The notes below the pieces were generated by a model. The model was given only the letters and a program-made list of their open reading frames with translations. It was not told the origin of the DNA and did not search any database. From NCBI GenBank assembly GCA_965206125.1, contig CBDBIN010000046.1, positions 124,001 through 188,000 on the forward strand: a stretch of 64,000 bases of DNA, given 5' to 3'. This document shows, piece by piece, positions 1 through 8,455 of this stretch. The stretch is from CAXWPM01 sp965206125 (lineage in GTDB: Bacteria; Acidobacteriota; Terriglobia; 20CM-2-55-15). The stretch's first letter is position 1. Each line of letters begins with the position of its first letter. Position numbers and translations under genes: made by a program.

Positions 1-171
1 GAGGTCAAGTAGAACCAGGTCGTACAGGTTGCTCTCGATTCGCTCGATACCCTCCTCGCCGTTCGCCACCGTATCCGCCAACACGCCTTCCGAGGTCAGG
101 AGCAACTCGAGACTGTCTCGAATCTCCTCTTCATCGTCAACGACCAGAACTCTTGGTTTAGCTTTAGACAT
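1..171 (-). CDS. Response regulator receiver domain protein (partial, 3' end outside window)
   Basis: Only the first 57 codons are inside the window. The N-terminus reads MSKAKPRVLVVDDEEEIRDS, with the acidic cluster DDEEE after a hydrophobic beta strand and a second strand YDLVLLDL that should carry the phospho-acceptor Asp. This is the standard CheY-like receiver fold. The ATG overlaps the stop codon of the upstream histidine kinase by 8 bases, so the two are translationally coupled and form a cognate two-component pair. The output domain, if any, is not visible. Confidence 0.85.
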   Translation of the reverse strand, partial: MSKAKPRVLVVDDEEEIRDSLELLLTSEGVLADTVANGEEGIERIESNLYDLVLLDL

Positions 172-2899
172 TTGCAGGCTTCCTGGCTAGTGGCAGTTCC
201 AGGCGAAACGTCGTTCCCTGGTCGGGCTCGCTCTCCACAGAAATAGTGCCGCCGTGCTCCTGGATGATTCCGTAGGAGACCGACAGACCGAGACCGGTGC
301 CCTCGCCGATTTTTTTTGTCGTAAAGAATGGATCGTAAATCTTGTTGAGGTGCTCTTGGCTGATTCCGACTCCCGTGTCTTCGATCCAGACGCTCAGCTT
401 TGCACCCGACGTAGCGGTCCGGATCCGGAGTGTGCCTCCGCCCGTCATGGCGTCCTTGGAGTTCAGGAAGAGATTCAGGAACACCTGCTGGAGCTTTCCG
501 GCGTTGCCGAACGCAAGCGGCGTGTCGGCCGCGAACTCCCGGTCCACGGTGACACCCGCATTCTTCAACTGGTGCTCGAGCAACGAAACCGTGTCCGCGA
601 TCACCTGGTGGACGTCCAGTTCCACGAGGTCCGTCGCGTTCGTCCTGGAAAAGCTCAGCAGGTTGTTGACGATCTCCGACGCGCGGAACGTCTGCTTGAT
701 AATCTTGTCCATCAGCTTTTCGCGCTCGTCGCCCACCCCCAACTGTTTTCTCAGGAGCTGGGAGTAGCTCGAGATCACCGCCAGAGGCGTGTTCACCTCG
801 TGCGCCACGCCCGCCGCCAGTAATCCCATCGACGTCAGTTTGTCGTTCTGGACCAGCTGGTCCTCGAGCCGAACACGTTCTGTGATGTCGTCGACGATGA
901 TCAGGCGACCCGTGGAGCGACCCACCTTGTCCAGCAGCGGAGTCGCCGAAAAATTGACGACCAGATCGCCCCAACGGTGCTTGTAGAGTGCTCCTTCGTC
1001 GCGCAGGCGTTCCAACGACTGCTCGGGGATCACGGTCTCGGTCGGCTTCCCGATCATGTCGGTCCGGCGCTTGCCTGTCAGGCCTTCGAGCGCCCGGTTC
1101 CAACCCATAATCTTGCCGCCGATTTCCACCATCACGCCAACGCTGATCGACCTGACAATGTTCTCGTTGAAGTCCTTGAGGGTTTCGTACTGCGTGGCCT
1201 TGTCCTCGAGCGACCGGTAGAGCGACGCGTTCTCCACGGCCACGCCGATGTAGTCGGACACGCCTTCCAACAGATCGATGTCCTCGCTGGTCAGGTACCC
1301 CCCGTCGTGCGTCCGGCCCATCCCAAGGTAGGCAATCACGCGGTCCTTCGCGCGGCATGGGATGAAATAGTTCAGCCCGTACTCATCGCCCTCGATGAAT
1401 ATGTACGGTTGAGTGACTTCTTTCTCGAGGAAGGGATAGACGGTTCCCAAAGGCGTGTCGAGCCCATGGGAACGGGCCAGGATGAAGCGGGATGGATCGT
1501 CCGGGTCCTCCAGGATAACCGCCATGTGGTCGACGGAGAGCGAACCGCTCAGGCGGTCGACGATACGGTCGAGAACCCGTCCCAGGTTGACTTCCGATCC
1601 CAGCCGGCGGCCGAAGTCGGTTACCGTCAGACGCAGGTTGTAGCGATCCTTGTAGAAGACTTTGTCGAGCCACGCCTGAACGTGGTCCTTGGTCGGTGCG
1701 AACATGAACGCGGCCAGGATCGTCGCCATGATCTGGCCGGCCTCGCCGAGGCCGGGCAGGCTTTCGCCGAACAGCCTACCGATCACGACGACCAGGGTGA
1801 CGTAGAGGCCCACTACCATCGCCCCGGCGAGCGTATAGGCCGCACCGCGCTTGAACAGGATGTCGACGTCCATCAACCGGTAGCGGTGGATAGCCCAGCC
1901 GAACGACAGCGGGATGAACACCAGCGGAACGTACGCCAGGTCAGCCGCCTCGGGCGGCACATAGCCCAGCATGCGCGGCACCGCCTGAAGCAGGAAGAAC
2001 GGAATCGCCGCAACCGCCGTCCCCCGGGTGACCCATTTGAGCTGTGGCAGCAGCTCCGGATCGGTAACGGACCGGTACGTGTGAATCAGGATCAAAGCGC
2101 TCAGCACGAAGAACAAGCCGAAGTGGACGTCGGTCAGGTTGCTCAGCAGGTGACGCAGACTCAACGGCGACGGCACGAAGCCCAGCACGCCGGTCACGAA
2201 CGCGATCCAGACGAGCATCAGCAAGGCGCCCGGTACGTAGATCAGCGGCACGACAATCCGATTCTGAATCCAGGACTTCTGGACCGGAAACTCCATACAG
2301 AAGTGCATGAACAGAGGCGGCAGGAAAGCCAGTGCCGCGATGTCGGCCCAGAAGATCGTCCAGTCGAACTCGTTCAACTTGCCCGTGCTGTGGAAAACGA
2401 AGAAGACATAGGACAACAGACACACGAAGTAAAAGTGCGTCGAATGCGGAGCGCGCCAGCGCTTCGTGACAACGAATATGCCCGCCACCAGGAAGAGCAG
2501 GCCGATGATTTCCTGGATGAGAAACTGCCTCTGGAACCGCTCCGACTGCGGAGACACGACCACCGTCGTCTCGAACCGGACCCCGTCGCGTGCCAGGTGA
2601 TAGGTCGCCCGCGACCACTCGCCGATTTCATAGAGCACCCGGGTGACCTGAACATCGCCCTCGATGGAAGTCTCATCGATGGCCTCGATGAGGTCCCCGC
2701 TCTTAATTCCGGCCCTGTCGCCCGGACCATCCGTCACAACCAGAGTAGCTGCAACACCCGCGGCGCCGCCGATCCATGACACTCCATCGTCGGGCGCCAC
2801 CCAGCGCCGCTTCTGCTGGACATTGAACCCACCGAGAATGATCAGCCCGAGACTCAGCACGAGCGTTGCGATCAGTCGGAATGAGAGAAGTCGTGTCAT
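164..2899 (-). CDS. Membrane sensor histidine kinase with N-terminal PDZ, GAF and PAS domains
   Basis: 911 aa. Residues 1-25 are a membrane anchor. Residues about 45-115 look like a PDZ domain (VTDGPGDRAGIKSGDLIEAI). Residues 125-400 hold roughly eight hydrophobic segments. About 420-560 is GAF-like, about 575-675 is PAS-like, and the kinase core follows. The phospho-acceptor is His700 in AGVAHEVNTPL. The N box is VFLNLFLNSKDAM, the G1 box DTGVGIS, the F box DPFFTTK, and G2 is GEGTGLGLS, so the ATP-binding domain looks intact. It signals to the overlapping response regulator. A PDZ domain on the extracytoplasmic side of a kinase suggests sensing of a protein C-terminus, which is inference. 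Confidence 0.92.
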   Translation of the reverse strand: MTRLLSFRLIATLVLSLGLIILGGFNVQQKRRWVAPDDGVSWIGGAAGVAATLVVTDGPGDRAGIKSGDLIEAIDETSIEGDVQVTRVLYEIGEWSRATYHLARDGVRFETTVVVSPQSERFQRQFLIQEIIGLLFLVAGIFVVTKRWRAPHSTHFYFVCLLSYVFFVFHSTGKLNEFDWTIFWADIAALAFLPPLFMHFCMEFPVQKSWIQNRIVVPLIYVPGALLMLVWIAFVTGVLGFVPSPLSLRHLLSNLTDVHFGLFFVLSALILIHTYRSVTDPELLPQLKWVTRGTAVAAIPFFLLQAVPRMLGYVPPEAADLAYVPLVFIPLSFGWAIHRYRLMDVDILFKRGAAYTLAGAMVVGLYVTLVVVIGRLFGESLPGLGEAGQIMATILAAFMFAPTKDHVQAWLDKVFYKDRYNLRLTVTDFGRRLGSEVNLGRVLDRIVDRLSGSLSVDHMAVILEDPDDPSRFILARSHGLDTPLGTVYPFLEKEVTQPYIFIEGDEYGLNYFIPCRAKDRVIAYLGMGRTHDGGYLTSEDIDLLEGVSDYIGVAVENASLYRSLEDKATQYETLKDFNENIVRSISVGVMVEIGGKIMGWNRALEGLTGKRRTDMIGKPTETVIPEQSLERLRDEGALYKHRWGDLVVNFSATPLLDKVGRSTGRLIIVDDITERVRLEDQLVQNDKLTSMGLLAAGVAHEVNTPLAVISSYSQLLRKQLGVGDEREKLMDKIIKQTFRASEIVNNLLSFSRTNATDLVELDVHQVIADTVSLLEHQLKNAGVTVDREFAADTPLAFGNAGKLQQVFLNLFLNSKDAMTGGGTLRIRTATSGAKLSVWIEDTGVGISQEHLNKIYDPFFTTKKIGEGTGLGLSVSYGIIQEHGGTISVESEPDQGTTFRLELPLARKPANV

Positions 2900-3003
2900 A
2901 CGCTATCTGCGGACGCTGGGCGCACGTATCCCTGTTGAGGAACAAGCAATCCCACTTCCAAACAACTACATGTATTTACACACAGTTGCGCTGAAAGCAA
3001 TAT

Positions 3004-3046
3004 TAAAATCCCATTTTTGGAATATCGATATACAAAAACTGGGATT
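3004..3046 (-). terminator. Intrinsic terminator after the barrel protein gene
   Basis: Read on the minus strand, AATCCCAGTTTTTG pairs with CAAAAATGGGATT around an ATATCGATAT-centred loop, followed by TTTAAT. It starts just after the stop of the 3051-4691 gene and separates it from the kinase gene downstream. Confidence 0.6.
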
Positions 3047-3050
3047 CTGC

Positions 3051-4691
3051 TCAGAACGTGAAGTGTATGCCGCCCTTTAGCAGGCGCGGATACCGGGCCT
3101 GCATCGTTCGGCGGGAACCAAAAGAAGGTTCGAACAAGTTGCGTGCATCGACAACTGCCTTCAGTTTGGCTGGAAGCAGGCTGAACGTGGGTAAATTCTG
3201 CGCGATCGTGATGCTCAAGGTGGGGTCATTGTACTCGGCGAAACGCTGATACGGATCGACCGGGCTGAGCGAAGGCCCCGAGGACCACCGATACACGGCA
3301 GTGATCGCGGTCTGGGTGAAATCGATGGCGGTCTTCACGCGCAAAGTCACAATGTGGAAGTTCCTGCGCTTCGCCTCTTGCCGGAGTTCATCGGGGGAAA
3401 CGACATCCTGGTCGAAACCGATCGCCCTGGCAAACGCGTATGACACACCGGCCTCGACGTCATCGAAGGCACGATCCACGTGCACCCGGATTCCGTTCGT
3501 CGGCTCAGTGTTTCCGCCGAAGATCATGACCGCCCGCTGACCGTCGTCTGAATCGACGAGGAACGCCTCGTGCCCCATGTGATCGCGGAAACCCGCGATC
3601 GAGAACCGCAACGAGTCCGACACCACTTGGGTTGCGCCCAGTTCGACATGCGAAAACCGTTCCAGTTCGAGCGGGATGTAGACAGCGCGGTCGAAATATT
3701 CGCGCCCTCGAATGGGATCGCTCGTGTCGGTCGGAGCACGCCTTGAGAACGAAGCACGCACCGTTGTCCGGGCCTGCGGCACCCATGCCACGCCGACTTC
3801 GGGCCGGACATAACTGTGGCTGCTGGAACCATCGGCTCGCCCCAGGGCCGCACCGTAAGTCAGAACCAGGTGGTCGGACCACTGCATCTGTTCGCCGTAC
3901 TCCACCTTGATCTCACGCGATTCTGCCCCGCCGACTTCACCGTTCAGCATCGCACCCTGTCGGACGTTGACAGCCAGGCTCGACCGGTGGCGTTCCCTGG
4001 GCGAGAACTCGTATTCGGCGCCGAAACCTCGCGGCTGGTCGGTCGACTCGGTGTACTGACCCGAGAAAGTAAGGTGGGAGTCCGCCGCGAGCGGCATGAC
4101 GAACTCAAACTGCGAGCCGACAGAGTCCGTAGCGATACCCCAGGCATCGACGGACGTTGAATAGAGCTGGAGGTACCCGGACCTGTCCATCGACGACAGC
4201 AGATCGTCAGTGCTTTCCTCGGTGCCTTGATCCTCGAACATCTGAAGGATGGATCGGGTCGAGGCGGCGCTCCTTAAGACCCACTTCATCTCCTCCAGGC
4301 TACCGCGGCGAATCCCACGCCGCAGGATGTCCATGGCCGTCTGAAGATTGAGCGTCAGGGCGATGCTGCTGCCGGCATCCAGCTCCACTGCGTGAGCGGG
4401 GGTCGGAAGGAATCGGGGCTTGGTCACCTTGACGGAATATTCGCCGGCGACAAGATTCGGAATGGAAAAGATACCGGCGTGATCCGTAAAAGACAGGCGT
4501 TCGCGGAGACCGGTGTCGATCGACTGAACAGCCACCAGCGCCCCCACCAGCGGCATTCCGGCGCTGTCAACAACGCGGCCGCCGATGCTGGAAGATCTCT
4601 GCGCCCACGCCGTCGGAACCGAGAGCCCGGCGATGAGGACGAACGACGCCAGCACCGCCAGCCTCGAAGGCCTCGTTGCCTTTTTCGTCAT
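3051..4691 (-). CDS. Carboxypeptidase-regulatory-like domain plus outer-membrane beta-barrel protein
   Basis: 546 aa from the ATG at 4691, chosen because a signal peptide (MTKKATRPSRLAVLASF, cleaved near AWA-Q) starts there and an AGGAAACAG ribosome site precedes it; the frame is open further upstream. Mature residues 1-90 form a CarboxypepD_reg-like fold (IGGRVVDSAGMPLVGALVAV). The rest is rich in alternating aromatic strands and ends in a C-terminal Phe (IHFTF), typical of TonB-dependent-receptor-like barrels. There is no clear plug domain and it is shorter than true TonB receptors. Substrate unknown. Confidence 0.75.
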   Translation of the reverse strand: MTKKATRPSRLAVLASFVLIAGLSVPTAWAQRSSSIGGRVVDSAGMPLVGALVAVQSIDTGLRERLSFTDHAGIFSIPNLVAGEYSVKVTKPRFLPTPAHAVELDAGSSIALTLNLQTAMDILRRGIRRGSLEEMKWVLRSAASTRSILQMFEDQGTEESTDDLLSSMDRSGYLQLYSTSVDAWGIATDSVGSQFEFVMPLAADSHLTFSGQYTESTDQPRGFGAEYEFSPRERHRSSLAVNVRQGAMLNGEVGGAESREIKVEYGEQMQWSDHLVLTYGAALGRADGSSSHSYVRPEVGVAWVPQARTTVRASFSRRAPTDTSDPIRGREYFDRAVYIPLELERFSHVELGATQVVSDSLRFSIAGFRDHMGHEAFLVDSDDGQRAVMIFGGNTEPTNGIRVHVDRAFDDVEAGVSYAFARAIGFDQDVVSPDELRQEAKRRNFHIVTLRVKTAIDFTQTAITAVYRWSSGPSLSPVDPYQRFAEYNDPTLSITIAQNLPTFSLLPAKLKAVVDARNLFEPSFGSRRTMQARYPRLLKGGIHFTF

Positions 4692-4758
4692 CTCTCTCTG
4701 TTTCCTCACTGCTCCGGCATGCATCTCCGGAACCCCAAGGTTCACAACCCGAACGCTA

Positions 4759-6363
4759 CTACTGCGGTACCTCGGCTGAATTGAGCGGCCCACGAACGAC
4801 GAACTTGCTCGTCCGCGAGAAGATCTCATCCGACAGTTTGTCGGTGATCCGAACCTGGATCTCGTATTCACCGAGCTCGAAATCCGCGAGAGGCAAACTT
4901 TTCTGGATCGTCATCTGCTGCGCCGCCCCCGACAGTTCGTCGGATTCTTCGACGATCTTGGTGACTTCAGTGCCATCGCGCGTGATCAGGGTCTCGATCG
5001 TCGCAGACGGCTTTAGCGAATCTTCGTCGATCTCGAGGTTGTAGATCTGAAGCCAAATCTTCAGGTCTCTATCCTGATGGAACTCCTGCTTGACGTTCGG
5101 ACGCACCTTGGAGGCGCCCAGAGCGAACATCCCGCTGCCGACCTGCCGCGCGGGCAGCGGCTCGAGGACGTCGGCCAGGATCAGGGAGCTTGCGGTGAGT
5201 TGCTGCTCGGGAAAGCGGGGGACTGCCAGCCGCTGGTTGACGGTACCGACATTGTCGCTGTGGAGGTCCTTCAGGACGAGGTCGATCTTGTACAGACCGG
5301 GGCTCATCGGGATTACCTTCTGGTAGACAGCGTGGCGCTCAAGGTTCCGCCGGAAGATCGCATCCGGAATATCCAGCTTGATGACGTCCTCGAAGGTGTG
5401 CGCGACCCGGCCGTTGATACTCGTGATACGCCCATAGACGTTGATCAGCGCCTGGTGGATACCCTGTGTCTGCTGGAAGGCGATGTTCTCGTTCTGGATC
5501 TGGATCGTCACCGGCGTGAGTACGTTCTCCTCGGTTACGCGCACGAAGTGCTGTGACACCTCGAACGGCAGCAGGTTGTAGGAAAGGTTCGTCGTTATGA
5601 TGGCCTCGAGGTCCTTGAACTTGACCTCGGGGGCCTTGAAAGCCTTCGAGTAGGTGTCGAGGCGGTCGAATATGTTCCCCCGCTGAAGCCCGCCCGTCAT
5701 CTCGTTGAGCAGTCGGTTACTCTTGGCTTCGGCCGGGTCATCGGACATCTCCTCGTCAAGGGTAAGTCCGCCCGTGGCGGTCATCATCAACGCATCCTTC
5801 TCCCAGGGGCTCAACGCCAACCGAAACTCACCAGTCCCGGACGGATCGACAAACTCGAACTCCACGTTGTTGCCGATGTTCGAGATGTAACGGTAGGTCC
5901 AGACGGCAAAGGGATAGGCGATGGTCGTACCGCCGCCCTCATCGAAGGGTCGGACATAGGTCCCCCCTGAAGGATGGTCATCGATGCTGTCAGGCGGTCC
6001 GTGGATGATGTAAATCCTTCCACGGTCAGTTTTCCATCCGGGCTTCCCGGACTGGAACCGCTCGTTCGAGTACGCGATCCGGATGTAGTGATCCTCCCGG
6101 TACTCGTTCTCGATTGTATCCGGCGTCGGGTCGCGACGGAGCCAGAACTGTTCGATGAACGACGATCGTTCCTCGTCGGTCTGCAACGCCTTGAAAGCCG
6201 CTTTTTCCTGATCCGTAATGATGTAAGCAGCGTCCTCGTCCAACCACCTGGTCAAGGCTCGGTTCGCTCGCTCTTGAAAACGCGAACTCCGGTCCTGGCT
6301 GTACCCCGCAACTGCGGTCGCCAGTCCGAGCACAATGGCCCCCACGATGACTTTTCGATTCAT
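4759..6363 (-). CDS. GWxTD domain-containing secreted protein
   Basis: 534 aa. Residues 1-22 are a signal peptide (MNRKVIVGAIVLGLATAVAG). The diagnostic GWKTDRGRIYIIHGPPD block follows a WLRRDPTP motif, matching the GWxTD family common in Acidobacteriota. The C-terminal half (about 230-534) is beta-rich and repetitive. The gene lies 67 bp upstream of the barrel protein on the same strand and may be co-transcribed with it. Molecular function of the family is not established. A good sigma70-type promoter lies 51 bp upstream. Confidence 0.88.
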   Translation of the reverse strand: MNRKVIVGAIVLGLATAVAGYSQDRSSRFQERANRALTRWLDEDAAYIITDQEKAAFKALQTDEERSSFIEQFWLRRDPTPDTIENEYREDHYIRIAYSNERFQSGKPGWKTDRGRIYIIHGPPDSIDDHPSGGTYVRPFDEGGGTTIAYPFAVWTYRYISNIGNNVEFEFVDPSGTGEFRLALSPWEKDALMMTATGGLTLDEEMSDDPAEAKSNRLLNEMTGGLQRGNIFDRLDTYSKAFKAPEVKFKDLEAIITTNLSYNLLPFEVSQHFVRVTEENVLTPVTIQIQNENIAFQQTQGIHQALINVYGRITSINGRVAHTFEDVIKLDIPDAIFRRNLERHAVYQKVIPMSPGLYKIDLVLKDLHSDNVGTVNQRLAVPRFPEQQLTASSLILADVLEPLPARQVGSGMFALGASKVRPNVKQEFHQDRDLKIWLQIYNLEIDEDSLKPSATIETLITRDGTEVTKIVEESDELSGAAQQMTIQKSLPLADFELGEYEIQVRITDKLSDEIFSRTSKFVVRGPLNSAEVPQ

Positions 6364-6413
6364 TAAATCCCCTCGATAGAGCTGAAGATCCCATGATGAC
6401 TCGATAATCCAAT

Positions 6414-6441
6414 ATCATAGCACCGGAAGTGTAACAGTCAA
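6414..6441 (-). promoter_or_regulatory. Sigma70-type promoter for the GWxTD gene
   Basis: On the minus strand TTGACT (-35) and TATGAT (-10) are separated by 16 bases, about 50 bases before the GWxTD start codon. Confidence 0.6.
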
Positions 6442-6578
6442 GAGATTCAGTAGTTTGGGCAAGCCCGCGGCGCTGCTACAATGACGCGGTCCGAAACGTC
6501 TTCGCAACCGATACGAAGCAGAGCATTTACGGCTCCGGAATCGATCGACTACGTAGCAGACGTATTCCGCCCCCAATT

Positions 6579-7085
6579 GTGAGCGTACACGTGAGTTTTA
6601 GGACCGGGCCCGAACCCAGCACACCGACCCGCACCGGGACCGTCGGGACTCTTCCCTCTACTCGCGGAGCGGTAATGGCCTCCGTCCTCCTGTGGTGTTT
6701 GGCGATCGTCGCGGCGCCCCTGTTCGAGATCGACCTCCTTTACCGACTCTTCTCGGCAATCTGCCATCAACTGCCCGATCGCAGTTGGTTCCTCGACGGA
6801 CATCCGATGCCGGTCTGCATCCGATGCACCGCGATCTACGCGGGCTTTCTCGGAGCGCTCGTTGTGCGGCTGCCAGCCAGCACGCGGTTCCTGCGGATCG
6901 CGCTGGCCGCAACGGCGCTGGAGTGGGTCGGTGCCCGTTTGATCGGCGATGTCGAAGCGGTCCGGGCAGTTTCGGGCCTGCTCCTGGGCCTGGCGTCTGC
7001 AGGGTTTGTCGAACAGGGGATCGCTGAGGCTGCGGCGAGGATCGGGCGCTCTCGAGGACAGACTTTCCGGGAGGTGGCCTCTTGA
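6579..7085 (+). CDS. DUF2085 family membrane protein
   Basis: 168 aa from a GTG start; an internal ATG at 6675 immediately before the first hydrophobic segment (MASVLLWCLAIVAAPLF) is an alternative. The signature AICHQLPDRSW followed by CIRCTAIYAGFLGA matches DUF2085 (His/Cys-rich small membrane proteins of unknown function). Two further hydrophobic helices follow. The stop overlaps the TTG start of the next gene, implying translational coupling. Confidence 0.75.
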   Translation: MSVHVSFRTGPEPSTPTRTGTVGTLPSTRGAVMASVLLWCLAIVAAPLFEIDLLYRLFSAICHQLPDRSWFLDGHPMPVCIRCTAIYAGFLGALVVRLPASTRFLRIALAATALEWVGARLIGDVEAVRAVSGLLLGLASAGFVEQGIAEAAARIGRSRGQTFREVAS

Positions 7086-7699
7086 GAACCTGTTCGAAAT
7101 GTGGGGTGACGCTGGCAGACCAGGCGCAGTACTGCATGCAATGCGGTACGCCGGTCGATGCGCCCCGACAGGCCGGGGCAACCGAGCAGAGCGATTTCAT
7201 CCAGCCGGCGATGATCGCGGGCGCCGCCCTCGGACTTCTTTCCTCTTTGCCGATCGTCAACGCAGGGAACTGGTGCTGCTGCATGTGGATCGTCGGCGGT
7301 GGGGCGCTGGGGGCCTGGCTGCTGGCCAGAGCACGGCCGGAAGGCGTGGACGCGATGAGCTACGGCGACGGGGCGTTCGTCGGCGTGCTGAGCGGCCTGT
7401 TCGGAGCGTTCGTCGCGACGCTGGTGTCGATCCCTGTCCGCCTTCTGACTGCAAGCGTATTCCGTGCGCAACAGGAAGTTTTCGAAGAGATGTTCGCCGA
7501 GGCTGAGATGGAGGATGCCGTCCGTGAAATGTTGTTGCAACTACTCTCGCCGGATCTTTCGTTCACGACGATCCTGATCACCCTCCTCATCAATGTCCTG
7601 TTGTTCTCGTTGTTCGCCATGATCGGCGGCATACTCTACGTGGCCGTCACGGGGCAGAAAGCAGCTCCTCCCGTCGAGCGGGCGGCAAAGAGTGACTAG
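7082..7699 (+). CDS. Zinc-ribbon membrane protein
   Basis: 205 aa. A TTG start is preceded by GGGAGGTGG at ideal spacing. The N-terminus is a four-Cys zinc ribbon (CSKCG ... YCMQCG, residues 4-22). Hydrophobic segments lie at about 40-75, 95-120 and 160-190, separated by an acidic amphipathic helix. Such zinc-ribbon plus transmembrane proteins are common and mostly uncharacterised. The TAG stop codon is contributed by, or coincides with, the end of a palindromic mobile repeat. Confidence 0.7.
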   Translation: MRTCSKCGVTLADQAQYCMQCGTPVDAPRQAGATEQSDFIQPAMIAGAALGLLSSLPIVNAGNWCCCMWIVGGGALGAWLLARARPEGVDAMSYGDGAFVGVLSGLFGAFVATLVSIPVRLLTASVFRAQQEVFEEMFAEAEMEDAVREMLLQLLSPDLSFTTILITLLINVLLFSLFAMIGGILYVAVTGQKAAPPVERAAKSD

Positions 7700-7812
7700 G
7701 AGCCTGTCGGGAATTGCTCCCTCGAAGCAAGAATCAACAACTTACGAGCCATCCCTGGTCTGTAAGTTGTTGATTCTTGGTTGCAGACTTCTTATTCCCG
7801 ACAGGCTCCTAG
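7696..7812. repeat. 117-bp palindromic MITE-like element, copy 1
   Basis: Ends are perfect 19-bp inverted repeats, CTAGGAGCCTGTCGGGAAT and its complement. Inside them a second perfect 14-bp inverted repeat (AATCAACAACTTAC / GTAAGTTGTTGATT) surrounds a 16-base loop. It is almost identical to 26122-26239 in the opposite orientation. Both ends are CTAG, which may be a target duplication. The left CTAG contains the stop codon of the zinc-ribbon gene. It encodes no protein. The RNA would fold into one long hairpin and could act as a transcript 3' end. Confidence 0.85.
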
Positions 7813-7896
7813 GGACAAGTGATTAGTCGGGGAGTCTAGGACGGTCAGTTGCCCGTCACGGGCCACTTATCACCCGTTACTCATCCGGAGCGTGTC

Positions 7897-8397
7897 ATGC
7901 ACAGATCGCTGTCGGCCATCTTACTGATAATGCTCCTGGCCGCACCCCTGCTGGCGCAAGAAGACTTGTCCCGGCTGGAGATGGGCCTCGGATACGGCAA
8001 CATCGGTTTTGGGGGGCTCTACAACCACCGGTTTTCAGGCATCAACGTCTATACCGACATCAACCTGACGAGCTGGTTTGCCCTGAGCAACTTTCTGGGC
8101 CTTTACCCGGGTCCGGACGACACATCTCTGTATTTCGATATGTTCGGGCCCAAGTTCACCTTTAGAGGCCTGGGTCGCATGATGCCGTCTGGCACCGCCG
8201 GAATCGGCTTCGGCAGCTCCCGCTCGTTGTTCAACGACGCTGATCTGGCCGATCTACGCGCGGGGGGAGGCGTGGACATCCCAGTCGGGGGCGCCCTCAT
8301 CCTGCGGTTCGACGTCAGCCGGATGTGGTTCAAGTCGAACGGATTCTGGTCTCCGGGAACGAACCTGTCGACCGGTGTGGTGTTCAACCTGAATTAG
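7897..8397 (+). CDS. Small outer-membrane beta-barrel protein
   Basis: 166 aa. The ATG at 7897 is preceded by CCGGAG. A signal peptide (MHRSLSAILLIMLLAAPLLA) is followed by short amphipathic strands such as LEMGLGYGNIGFGGLYN and IPVGGALILRFDVSRMWF. It ends in STGVVFNLN, as in 8-stranded outer-membrane barrels. No specific family recognised. It converges on groEL with the groEL terminator between them. Confidence 0.6.
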   Translation: MHRSLSAILLIMLLAAPLLAQEDLSRLEMGLGYGNIGFGGLYNHRFSGINVYTDINLTSWFALSNFLGLYPGPDDTSLYFDMFGPKFTFRGLGRMMPSGTAGIGFGSSRSLFNDADLADLRAGGGVDIPVGGALILRFDVSRMWFKSNGFWSPGTNLSTGVVFNLN

Positions 8398-8403
8398 GCA
8401 GGC

Positions 8404-8431
8404 AAAAAAAACGGCAGTCCGAAGACTGCCG
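8404..8431 (-). terminator. groEL intrinsic terminator
   Basis: On the minus strand CGGCAGTC-TTCG-GACTGCCG forms an 8-bp stem with a stable tetraloop, followed by eight T residues. It lies 24 bases after the groEL stop. Confidence 0.9.
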
Positions 8432-8455
8432 CGGTTTCCGTTCCGTTTCCCAGGA

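Noticed and set aside
977..2779. Long open frame (600 codons) on the plus strand opposite the histidine kinase
   Set aside because: Antisense shadow of a high-GC gene; composition is Arg/Gln/Asp-rich with no motifs, whereas the minus-strand kinase has all catalytic boxes.
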